Positions 8,966-18,070 of a stretch of DNA of 64,000 nucleotides are shown here, one piece after another; the stretch's first letter is position 1; the number at the start of each line of letters is the position of its first letter. The notes under the pieces were generated by a model, which saw only the letters and a list, made by a program, of their open reading frames with translations, ran no database searches and was not told the origin of the DNA. The stretch lies in the NCBI GenBank assembly GCA_020629315.1, contig JAHDDO010000004.1:110383-174382 (forward strand), in the 5' to 3' direction. Position numbers and translations under genes: made by a program. The stretch is from Saprospiraceae bacterium (GTDB lineage Bacteria > Bacteroidota > Bacteroidia > Chitinophagales > Saprospiraceae).

Positions 8966-9727
8966 ATGCGTCATATCTTTTTCCTATTTGCTTCCTTTCT
9001 TTTTATCACTTCATGTGGTGATTTTTCAAACGTAAGTAAAAAAACACTCTCACCCACTAGCCAATCATTCAGTGTCAAGGGTGAAATGATTCAGCGAAAG
9101 GCTCCTATGACTAAAAGTAAAGTGGCAGATTGGAACCTAGCGGCGAATACTGATAAAGACTTTTTTCATGCGGTCTTAGTTAGTTATGACAACAAAATGG
9201 TTGATGCTGATACCATTATCACAGATGGTGGCGGCTGGATATTTAAAAATATCGTTACAGAACCAACAATTACAGTTACCCCGATGTACAGTACCGCTTT
9301 GGAGGGTGCTGCTCAATATTCAATAGCGATTTTTGAAAATGAAATCGATAATGATAGCTCCGAAGTCTATTTTTCATTTGATGAAGAATGGAGTCCAAGA
9401 ATACGGATTGAACGACCTAACTCATATCCCGCTAATGAACGGTATGTTGCTAGAAACCTTGACCAAAATGTACCGTTTAAATTATACAAAAGTTCAATTG
9501 CAGTGAGTAGTCTAGAGTTTGAATCTAAAAATGTCTATCACGGCATCGTAGGTGGTTTTTCTAATGGCACGATGGAGGAATTTGCAGAGAAGTGCAATAA
9601 CTATTGGTTAGCTGGGTCATTCATAGGGATCTCAGACCGATTGGACCTTCCTTTAGATAGTGAAGAACTAGATGATTTACAAAAAAGAGAAAAAACGGAT
9701 AGCCATTATATTCCGGACAATAACTAG
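8966..9727 (+). CDS. Hypothetical lipoprotein (253 aa)
   Basis: Signal peptide with lipobox-like FITSCGD; no recognised domain. Confidence 0.75.
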   Translation: MRHIFFLFASFLFITSCGDFSNVSKKTLSPTSQSFSVKGEMIQRKAPMTKSKVADWNLAANTDKDFFHAVLVSYDNKMVDADTIITDGGGWIFKNIVTEPTITVTPMYSTALEGAAQYSIAIFENEIDNDSSEVYFSFDEEWSPRIRIERPNSYPANERYVARNLDQNVPFKLYKSSIAVSSLEFESKNVYHGIVGGFSNGTMEEFAEKCNNYWLAGSFIGISDRLDLPLDSEELDDLQKREKTDSHYIPDNN

Positions 9728-10083
9728 CCTCCAGAAAACTTGACATCTTTGGCTCCTTTTTTCAATAGAATCTCTTTTATTCTATCGCGTTTATCGCCTT
9801 GAATAATGATCTCTCCATCTTTGGTACTTCCGCCAACGCCACAAGCTTTCTTCAATTCTTTTCCTAAGTCTTTTAAGGCATCATCAGGCAACTCAATGCC
9901 TCTTATTATACTTGCGGTTTTCCCTCCACGATGTTTCTTTTCTAGATGGATTCGGATGGTAAATACACTTAAATCTGAGCTTTCATCAGTCTCATTATCT
10001 TCAAATTGGGGGACATTCTCAGGGCTCCCCAACGCCTGGAAGTCCTCCCAACTCAAAGATTTAAATTTCTGTTCTTTAGACAT
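9724..10083 (-). CDS. SUI1/eIF1-like translation initiation factor (YciH family)
   Basis: RGGKTASIIRGIELPDDALKDLGKELKKACGVGGSTKDGEIIIQGDKRDRIKEILLKKGAKDVKFSGG. Confidence 0.93.
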   Translation of the reverse strand: MSKEQKFKSLSWEDFQALGSPENVPQFEDNETDESSDLSVFTIRIHLEKKHRGGKTASIIRGIELPDDALKDLGKELKKACGVGGSTKDGEIIIQGDKRDRIKEILLKKGAKDVKFSGG

Positions 10084-10131
10084 GAGCTAAACTTTCTTTA
10101 AAGATAAGGTCTGTCTAACAAAACAGATTCA

Positions 10132-12969
10132 TTATCTGGCGATCACCATTTTGGCGATCTCCTTTTTATTCTGTGCAAACATCTCAATGAAGTACATGCC
10201 ACTTGGAAAATCTACCTCGATTTGGTAGTCATTTACCTGAGGATGTATTTCAATGACCTTTCCGTTAGCATCAAATATTCTCATATTTGATATTACTTCT
10301 GGGTTTGAAAATTCTATAATATTATCGTGGATAAAGTATTGAATCTCTTCATCTACTAATTCACTTTCTTCGTCGTCTTCTACAAAGTCATCACATTCTT
10401 GACCGAAATAAATATGCATAGAGCAGCCCGGATCATCAGAATCAATAACAAGCAAATCGTGAGCATCTGCAGACCCTTGGAATGGACCTAGATCAATACC
10501 GCCACCATAATCATGCGTAGAGTGATACTCGTTGTCAAGATATAAGTGGTAGCTATCACCTAATCCGCTATGATTTACCTCGATGCTAATAAAGTATTCG
10601 TCTTCTTCGCAAGGGAAATATTCAATGGAAACACTCTCCATAGAACATTCTGGAAGGTCACCACAGCAAACGGGTTCTTCTAACTCTATATATGTAAAAC
10701 AAGAATCTTGGCATTCTTCTATTAAGACAAATTCGTATAAGGTTTCGCAATCGCCCTCCAGGTTTTCGATGTAGATCAGATCCTGAGGATACTCGAAGAA
10801 GCCATAAAACTGACCATTGCCAATAACGTTAAATCCTGGACAATCTGATTCTGGTGCCTCTAGGTAAAGAATGACGTCAAATAGGCCATTTTCATTGCAT
10901 TCGGTTACTTCATATTCCAAAATATCCAACAAGCATCCGTTTTCATCTTCACAGCAGATAGGCTCATCAAAATAAATGTCATTAGAACACACTTCTTGTG
11001 CATTATCAACTAAAACAAATTCGTAAAGGGTTATACAATCGGCTTCTAAAGGACCGATAATGACTCGATAATCTTCTGTGTAATCAAATTCACCATAGTT
11101 TACACCATTACCAAAAACACTGAAGGTATTGGACGGAGGTGCTTGATTAGACGGATAGAATATTTCTGCATAGAATACGCCATCTTCGCATTCGATAGCA
11201 TTCAAGAATAGTTGATCAAATATGCATAGACCTTCTACTTCACATGGTACTTCAATATCATAATAGAAGAAACAATCATACTCATTTAATTGATCACAAA
11301 TCAACAAAGTGAAGACTGGACCATTTACATAGTTTAGGTCAATGGCAATGGTTGAAATAGGGAGATCAGCATAGGCATAGGTACCAATAAGGACTAAATC
11401 AGGACTTACAATATTGAATGAATCAGACGCATTATCATGATATAAGTTAACACCTTCTAATAGCAAGTGACCATCAGTACAGACCACATTTTCGATTTGT
11501 AGCTCTCCAATATTACAAGGGTCGCTATCACAGCAGATCGGTTCTCCTAAGTTGAATTCTATGGAACAACATGGATCCTGAGCATCAACTAAAGTAAAAT
11601 CGTAAATGGTTTCACAATCTCCCGCAATTCCGCCAATCTCGATGAATCCTTGCTGGCTGTAGGAAAATGGGCCTCGGCTATCATTATTAAATAATACAAA
11701 GAACTGACCGTCATTGCTTGTATTACCATACCAGATATTGACCTGAAATTCTCCACCTGGATTACAATCGTGTACTTCATATTCTACGTATTGCCAGTCA
11801 CAAGGTCCGCTTTGTTCCCAACACGGGTTTTCTAAAACTAATGAAGTTGTACAATAGCTTTCAAATGAAAGGCTAATAGTAAATTGTGGAGATCCGCTAA
11901 TTATACTTTGTGGTATAGCTATGTTTGTAGGAGTTTCTCTGGGAATATCAAAGAAGTATCCATCATTTACCCAGAAATTAATTGTTTCTACCTCTTCCAA
12001 GTATATTTCTCCAACAAGATCAATAATGTATAGGTATTCTTCATCACACTCTATATGACTGAAGCTTGGTGTAGGAATATAACATTCGGTCGAGTCACAG
12101 CATAAAAGATCAATGTTTAATTCTGTTTCACAACCTAAGACCTCATCATATAGCAATACATCTAAAGACTGATTGCAATTTACGCTTAATGGTCCTACTT
12201 CGTAACTTGTGCTTCCGTAAGGGAACGTAAATAACATATCCCCAACAATAACATTGAAATTTCCATCACCAGACAATGACTCTTCTGATTCAAGAACTAG
12301 ATAAGGTTCAAATTCGTCAGTGCAGAGGTAAGGTAGTGTCTCTAATTCGTCCAGCACACATTCACCACAGAACATGGCTGGTACTGGAATATAATCACAA
12401 CACAGTTCATCACTTTCTAAGCAAACAGTAATACTGTATGGTTCACAAATTTCTAGTTCGTATATGGCTAATGGAAAGTCGTCATATTCTACGGTTTCAT
12501 AAAATAAATCATTAACCTTTACTATCAAAGAGCCTACATTTTGTGGATAATTACCATCAATATAAGCCGTATATAGATCGCCAGACCATTCAACGGTATC
12601 TAATAAGACCCCGCCAAATAAAGGGCAATCAAAACCTGGACAGCAAGCAACGGAAGGTTCCGTATATTCAATAGTGCATGTATCGGTTGGGGTCCAGTAG
12701 CTTAAGGTAAAGGTATACTGAGTTTCACAATCGCCAATAAGGCCATCCATCAAATATTGATCTTCTCCAAAATCGTATTCGCCTAGGAAAATATCATTGG
12801 CAGAAATATTGAAATAACCGCCATGATCTTCAGGTGTATCCAGAAAGACGTTAAAAAAGATATTATCATTTTGGCATTCGAGCCATTCTACGTGTGTGAT
12901 CTCAACGTCACATTGACCAAGTAAGAAAAAGGGGAGGCAAGTAATAATGGAAACTAGGAACTTTTTCAT
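10132..12969 (-). CDS. Secreted Cys-rich repeat protein with T9SS-type C-terminal sorting domain (945 aa, 9 modules)
   Basis: Signal peptide; nine ~90-97 aa modules starting with C and mostly ending in CC; C-terminal VISNMRIFDANGKVIEIHPQVNDYQIEVDFPSGMYFIEMFAQNKKEIAKMVIAR is typical of a T9SS CTD. Confidence 0.88.
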   Translation of the reverse strand: MKKFLVSIITCLPFFLLGQCDVEITHVEWLECQNDNIFFNVFLDTPEDHGGYFNISANDIFLGEYDFGEDQYLMDGLIGDCETQYTFTLSYWTPTDTCTIEYTEPSVACCPGFDCPLFGGVLLDTVEWSGDLYTAYIDGNYPQNVGSLIVKVNDLFYETVEYDDFPLAIYELEICEPYSITVCLESDELCCDYIPVPAMFCGECVLDELETLPYLCTDEFEPYLVLESEESLSGDGNFNVIVGDMLFTFPYGSTSYEVGPLSVNCNQSLDVLLYDEVLGCETELNIDLLCCDSTECYIPTPSFSHIECDEEYLYIIDLVGEIYLEEVETINFWVNDGYFFDIPRETPTNIAIPQSIISGSPQFTISLSFESYCTTSLVLENPCWEQSGPCDWQYVEYEVHDCNPGGEFQVNIWYGNTSNDGQFFVLFNNDSRGPFSYSQQGFIEIGGIAGDCETIYDFTLVDAQDPCCSIEFNLGEPICCDSDPCNIGELQIENVVCTDGHLLLEGVNLYHDNASDSFNIVSPDLVLIGTYAYADLPISTIAIDLNYVNGPVFTLLICDQLNEYDCFFYYDIEVPCEVEGLCIFDQLFLNAIECEDGVFYAEIFYPSNQAPPSNTFSVFGNGVNYGEFDYTEDYRVIIGPLEADCITLYEFVLVDNAQEVCSNDIYFDEPICCEDENGCLLDILEYEVTECNENGLFDVILYLEAPESDCPGFNVIGNGQFYGFFEYPQDLIYIENLEGDCETLYEFVLIEECQDSCFTYIELEEPVCCGDLPECSMESVSIEYFPCEEDEYFISIEVNHSGLGDSYHLYLDNEYHSTHDYGGGIDLGPFQGSADAHDLLVIDSDDPGCSMHIYFGQECDDFVEDDEESELVDEEIQYFIHDNIIEFSNPEVISNMRIFDANGKVIEIHPQVNDYQIEVDFPSGMYFIEMFAQNKKEIAKMVIAR
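10360..12912 (-). repeat. Nine protein-level modules of the 945-aa protein
   Basis: Manual module segmentation (CDVEI..., CPLFG..., CVLDE..., CYIPT..., CDWQY..., CNIGE..., CIFDQ..., CLLDI..., CSMES...). Confidence 0.8.
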
Positions 12970-13041
12970 GCTATTTGTATCAGTAAAGAAATATTCGTTT
13001 ACTATTAATAGCTTCTTTCTTTACGAAACGTTGCGTACCTT

Positions 13042-13081
13042 AAAAAAAAAGCAGGCCGCTTCCATTATGGAAACAGCCCGC
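13042..13081 (-). terminator. Intrinsic terminator of the 1501-aa protein gene
   Basis: Minus strand GCGGGCTGTTTCCATAATGGAAGCGGCCTGC hairpin followed by T9. Confidence 0.8.
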
Positions 13082-13106
13082 CCGTTCAAAGCTGTGTTAC
13101 AGATCT

Positions 13107-16100
13107 CTAATATTTGAAGATCTTTTTACTGTATAGAACACCATCCATTTCATAGACCATGATGTATATGCTGGCATCAAAGTCAGCAATACTCATGCGT
13201 CCAGAGCCTTGGAGCGAATATTTTCCAACTTCTCGTCCAGTATTCTGATAAATCATTAATTCAAAACCATTAGGTGCTGCACTATATATTATTTCGTTGT
13301 GACCATATTGAATGCGGAAGCCTGATTCACAGCAAATGGGACCAAAGTCGCCTGCAATGAAGCAATCTTCGTTTATTTCATCAACTATATAAAGGTCATA
13401 TACCGTTTCACAGTCCCCTTCGAAAGGACCGACTGTATAATAGTCTTCTCCATATTGGAAGTTTTCAATGAACTCGTCATTGACAAATACATTGAATGAT
13501 CCTGCGTCTGGGTCAATCGCATCAAATTCAAAATCGATGTAAAAATCGCCTTCTTCATCACATTCTGAAGTTTCTATGATTAACCCATCAAAAAGACACT
13601 CGGAGTCTTCCTCTTGGCAATCCGGTGTTTCAAATTCAATAGAAGTACAGCAATCTGGATTGTCATTGATACAAACCTCGACGACTATCGTTCCTTGGGC
13701 AATTATATCTTCGACTAGAATAGGTAATTGATCTAATTCGAAGAAGTCATAAAAGTCTTCGTTAATAAAGACATCGAAGAATTCATCAGTGGCATTTTCA
13801 TAATTGAAGCTTAGGTAGAAACTGAATAGGTCCTCATTTAGACAAAGAATATCGAAAACTTCTAGGTCCCATAGTTCACACTCTTCCTCCTCTTCTTCAC
13901 AACATACTGGACCAAATTCGTCGGCCACGAAGCAGTTTTCATTTAGCTCATCTACAATGAAAAGGTCATATATAGTTTCGCAATCCCCATCGAATGGACC
14001 GACCGTATAGAATAGCTCGCCATACTGGAAATTATCTATAAACTCATCATTGACAAAAACATTGAATGACCCTGCGTCTGGATCAGATACATCGAATTCA
14101 AAATCCACTAGAAACCCACCTACTTCATCGCATTCATGAGCTTCGATAAATAACTCATCCATAATGCATTCGCCATCTTCTTCTTCACAATTAGGTGCTT
14201 CAAATTCAGTAACAGTACAACAATCTGGATTATCATTAATACAGACTTCAACTACCACCACGCCTTCTGCGAGTACTTCCTCAACTAAAACAGGTAGCTC
14301 TTCAAGCCCATAGAAACCAAAGAATGACCCATTTACAAAAAGATCAAAGAATTCATTATCCGGATTTTCGTAGGCGAAGTTTATGTAAAAGCTGAAGTAC
14401 GATTCATCATTGCAATCAATATCGAAGACCTCCAGGCCAAACACTTCACATTCTGGTTCTTCATCATCACAACAAACTGGTCCAAATTCGTCAGCGATAA
14501 AACAATTTTCATTGATCTCATCTACTAGGTAAAGATCATATATTGTTTCACAATCTCCATCAAATGGCCCCACGGTATAGTAGGGTTCCCCATATTGGAA
14601 ATTAGCTATAAAGGCATCATTTACATATACATTGAATGAACCCGCATCAGGATCTGTCACATCAAATTCAAAATCAATTAAAAAGTTACCCTCTTCATCA
14701 CATTCATATGTCTCAATAAACAACCCTTCCATTACGCATTCATCATCCTCATCTTCACAATTAGGTGCTTCAAATTCTATAGTTGTACAACAATCCGGAT
14801 TATCATTGATACACACATCTACAATAACAAGTCCTTCAGCAGGAATTTCTTCTACAAGAATAGGTAGTTCTTCAAGCGGGTAAAAATCATAAAAGTCTCC
14901 ATTAATGAAGAGATCAAAGAATTCATTGCCAGGATCTTCATACGAAAAGTTGATATAGAAAGTAAAGTAATCATCGCTTACACAGATAAAATCAAAGGCC
15001 TCTAGATCGAATACTTCACAAAACTCCTCTTCCTCATCACAGCAAACAGGACCAAATTCATTGGCAATAAAACAGTCATCATTCACTTCATCAACCAAGA
15101 AAAGATCATATACTGTTTCGCAATCGCCTTCAAATGGACCTACCGTATAAAAGGGTTCACCATATTGAAAGTTACTAATGAATTCTTCATTCACGAAGAC
15201 ATTAAATGAGCCTGCATCCGGTTCTATAACTTCAAAGGCAAAATCAATTAAGAAGCCACCTTCTTCGTTGCACTCATATGTTTCAATGAATAAACCATTC
15301 ATTTGACATTCGCTATCTTCACTGCAATCCGGACCTTCAAATTCTATCGTAGAACAGCAATCTTCATTGTCATTTATACAAACATCAATGACCACAATTT
15401 CTTCAATAGGCACTTCTTCGACAAAGAGCGGTAGATCTTCTAAAGAGTAAAACCCATAGAAATCTCCATTTACATATAAATCAAAGAATTCATTATCAGG
15501 ATTGACATAATTGAAATTGATATACAAACTGAAATAATCCTCATTCAAACAAATGAAATCAAAAGCTTCCAAATCAAAGACTTCACAAGATTCTTCTTCA
15601 TTACAACAGACAGGACCAAATTCGTTAGCGATGAAGCAGTCTTCATTTACTTCATCTACGAGATATAGATCATAGATTGTCTCACAATCTCCATCGAATG
15701 GACCTACGGTATAAAATGTTTCTCCATATTGGAAATTGGCAATAAAGGCATCATTTACAAAAACATTAAATGAGCCTGCATCAGGGTCTGTCACATCAAA
15801 TTCAAAATCAATTAAGAAACCACCATCTTCGTCACAGTCATAGGTTTCAATGAACAGACCCGTCATTTGGCATTGTTCTTCTTCTTCGCTACAATTAGGT
15901 CCTTCAAATTCAAAGGCGGTACAACAATCAGGATTATCATTGATACAAACCTCTACCACTATAATATCCTCAAGCAAGGCTTCTTCTACTTGAGTCGGCA
16001 AATCCTCTAATGAATACAGCCCATAAAATTCATCATTGACAAAAAGGTCAAACCACTCACTCTCTGGGTTTTCATAGCCAAAGTTTATATAAAAGCTAAG

Positions 16101-17612
16101 ATAATTCTCATCTAAGCAAACTATATCAAATACTTCTAGGTCAAATACTTCACAGATGACATCCTGACTACAACAGACTGGTTCCAAATCCAATTCGTCA
16201 ACACATGCTGGATTTTCGGTGTCCATTATTTTTAACCAAGGCCCTTCTTCACAGTTTTCTTCAAAAGGTCCAACCGTATAAAAGTCCATCCCATACGCAA
16301 AGGTTCCTATAGTATCCTCATTGAATATGAAGTAGAATGAATCAGCCGTACTTCCTTCTACGAAGAAAGAAAAGTCGATCATGAACATATCCTCTTCATT
16401 ACAGCCATATGCTTCGGCTACAAGATCCAAAAGGGTACAGTCATTAGATTCGCAGCACGGAACTTCATAGATGTAGCTATCTGAACAATCCTCGTTTAGT
16501 TCATCTTGTACGTATAATTCAAGCTCCCCAGCGCAGTTCCCTTCGAAGGGACCAATTGAATAAGGGCCTTCTTCTTCATAGGGAATATTCTCGATAAACG
16601 CATCATTAAGATATACATTGAAGGATCCTGCCTCCGGATTTTCGATTTCAAAATCGAATACCACTTGATAATTACCATCGGCATCGCATTCACTTATTTC
16701 TGCAAATAATTCTGATATAATACATTCTGTGGCCTCACATTCTTGTGGAGGAATAATCATAGTAGCACAACAATCTGGAACATCGTTAATGCAAACCTCC
16801 ACCTCATTTTCAAGAAACGCAGACAAGGGACCAATTTCAAGAGGCAATTGATTTAACAAATAATAATCAAGATAAACGCCATTAACCCATATCTCAAAAT
16901 ACTCATTGCCTGGATCTATGACATCGAAATCAATATTTACAAGATATTCATTATCACTGAGGCAAGTTACATCCTGATAAGCAAGGTTTTGTATTTCACA
17001 CATGGCTACTTCGCAGCATATAGCTTCTTCAAGAAATGTAAACGTGGAACAATCAGGATTTTCGTTATCGGTTAAGACAAATTCATATATAGTTTCACAA
17101 TCCCCTTGCAATCCTTCTATTAACACAAAGGGATCGTCATATGAATACTCTGTTCCATATGTAATTCCATTTCCTTGAACCGTAAATGTGGCAGCATCAG
17201 GATTTAAGATCTCCCAAGTTAAGTATACATCAAATGTACCATCATCATTACAGAAGGTCGGATCAGCAAAGACTTGGGTCCAGTAGCAGTCACAGCAAGG
17301 TTGTAGTATTTCAGCTTCTATATTACAAGAAGGATCGGCATCATCCACCAAACTAATGGCTTCGTAATAGGATGGACAAACGCCTTCGAAAGGACCTATT
17401 GTATAGAACGTTTCACCATACTCGAAAGTCTCCACATAATCTTGGCCAAAATAAACGGTAAAGGTTCCAGTAGCATCATTTTCAAATTCGAAATCGATTG
17501 TGAATGTATTTGATTCAGAACAGTCAGAAAACTCGGTAACCAAATTGGAGAATTCACATTGTGAGTGGAGCAAAGAGGGGAGTAGTAAGAAGAAGGATAA
17601 AAGTTTTTTCAT
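13107..17612 (-). CDS. Secreted acidic Cys-rich repeat protein with T9SS-like C-terminal domain (1501 aa, 15 modules)
   Basis: Signal peptide MKKLLSFFLLLPSLLHSQ; 15 modules of ~90-96 aa; C-terminal GFELMIYQNTGREVGKYSLQGSGRMSIADFDASIYIMVYEMDGVLYSKKIFKY. Confidence 0.9.
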   Translation of the reverse strand: MKKLLSFFLLLPSLLHSQCEFSNLVTEFSDCSESNTFTIDFEFENDATGTFTVYFGQDYVETFEYGETFYTIGPFEGVCPSYYEAISLVDDADPSCNIEAEILQPCCDCYWTQVFADPTFCNDDGTFDVYLTWEILNPDAATFTVQGNGITYGTEYSYDDPFVLIEGLQGDCETIYEFVLTDNENPDCSTFTFLEEAICCEVAMCEIQNLAYQDVTCLSDNEYLVNIDFDVIDPGNEYFEIWVNGVYLDYYLLNQLPLEIGPLSAFLENEVEVCINDVPDCCATMIIPPQECEATECIISELFAEISECDADGNYQVVFDFEIENPEAGSFNVYLNDAFIENIPYEEEGPYSIGPFEGNCAGELELYVQDELNEDCSDSYIYEVPCCESNDCTLLDLVAEAYGCNEEDMFMIDFSFFVEGSTADSFYFIFNEDTIGTFAYGMDFYTVGPFEENCEEGPWLKIMDTENPACVDELDLEPVCCSQDVICEVFDLEVFDIVCLDENYLSFYINFGYENPESEWFDLFVNDEFYGLYSLEDLPTQVEEALLEDIIVVEVCINDNPDCCTAFEFEGPNCSEEEEQCQMTGLFIETYDCDEDGGFLIDFEFDVTDPDAGSFNVFVNDAFIANFQYGETFYTVGPFDGDCETIYDLYLVDEVNEDCFIANEFGPVCCNEEESCEVFDLEAFDFICLNEDYFSLYINFNYVNPDNEFFDLYVNGDFYGFYSLEDLPLFVEEVPIEEIVVIDVCINDNEDCCSTIEFEGPDCSEDSECQMNGLFIETYECNEEGGFLIDFAFEVIEPDAGSFNVFVNEEFISNFQYGEPFYTVGPFEGDCETVYDLFLVDEVNDDCFIANEFGPVCCDEEEEFCEVFDLEAFDFICVSDDYFTFYINFSYEDPGNEFFDLFINGDFYDFYPLEELPILVEEIPAEGLVIVDVCINDNPDCCTTIEFEAPNCEDEDDECVMEGLFIETYECDEEGNFLIDFEFDVTDPDAGSFNVYVNDAFIANFQYGEPYYTVGPFDGDCETIYDLYLVDEINENCFIADEFGPVCCDDEEPECEVFGLEVFDIDCNDESYFSFYINFAYENPDNEFFDLFVNGSFFGFYGLEELPVLVEEVLAEGVVVVEVCINDNPDCCTVTEFEAPNCEEEDGECIMDELFIEAHECDEVGGFLVDFEFDVSDPDAGSFNVFVNDEFIDNFQYGELFYTVGPFDGDCETIYDLFIVDELNENCFVADEFGPVCCEEEEEECELWDLEVFDILCLNEDLFSFYLSFNYENATDEFFDVFINEDFYDFFELDQLPILVEDIIAQGTIVVEVCINDNPDCCTSIEFETPDCQEEDSECLFDGLIIETSECDEEGDFYIDFEFDAIDPDAGSFNVFVNDEFIENFQYGEDYYTVGPFEGDCETVYDLYIVDEINEDCFIAGDFGPICCESGFRIQYGHNEIIYSAAPNGFELMIYQNTGREVGKYSLQGSGRMSIADFDASIYIMVYEMDGVLYSKKIFKY
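13323..16154 (-). repeat. Five tandem copies of a two-module (B-A) unit, ~189 aa each
   Basis: Modules 6-15 alternate CEVFDLEVFD...CINDNPDCC...PNC (B) and CxMxGLFIETYECDEEG...GSFNVFVNDxFI...GPVCC (A). Confidence 0.9.
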
Positions 17613-18070
17613 GTGTACATTTTCAATTTGATAGAGAGTGTTAGATTAAAAAACGCTGCTTTAGGATAATACTATCACTTTAAATATACGGATAGTCTAT
17701 GCATGTTATCCATGATGTATTATTAGTTCATATTATTCATAATATACTTATTATCAATTTATAATACATTTGAATATATCTTAATATATGTACCTGTATG
17801 TTGTCCCTATTTTCTTCAATTATGATTCGATACATGAATGCTCTATACCGTAAACCATAGCTACTAGAAAAAAAGTAATTATTTTTTTTGTTTGCGATTT
17901 TGGGACTATACAGTGATATACATTTAGATACACTTTAGCATTTTTTATAATCTGAATTCATATTAGAAAGACTTATAATTTGATGGTCAGTTTGGAATAA
18001 ATCTTGGTCTTTAGACATCGATAATACTTTTTTAGGCTTGTCGTCAGCTTACACATTGGCGGCTCGTCTC

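Noticed and set aside
14632-14883. Serine-rich plus-strand ORF inside the repeat gene
   Set aside because: Antisense to repetitive Asp/Glu-rich coding sequence; low-complexity composition is a complement artefact.
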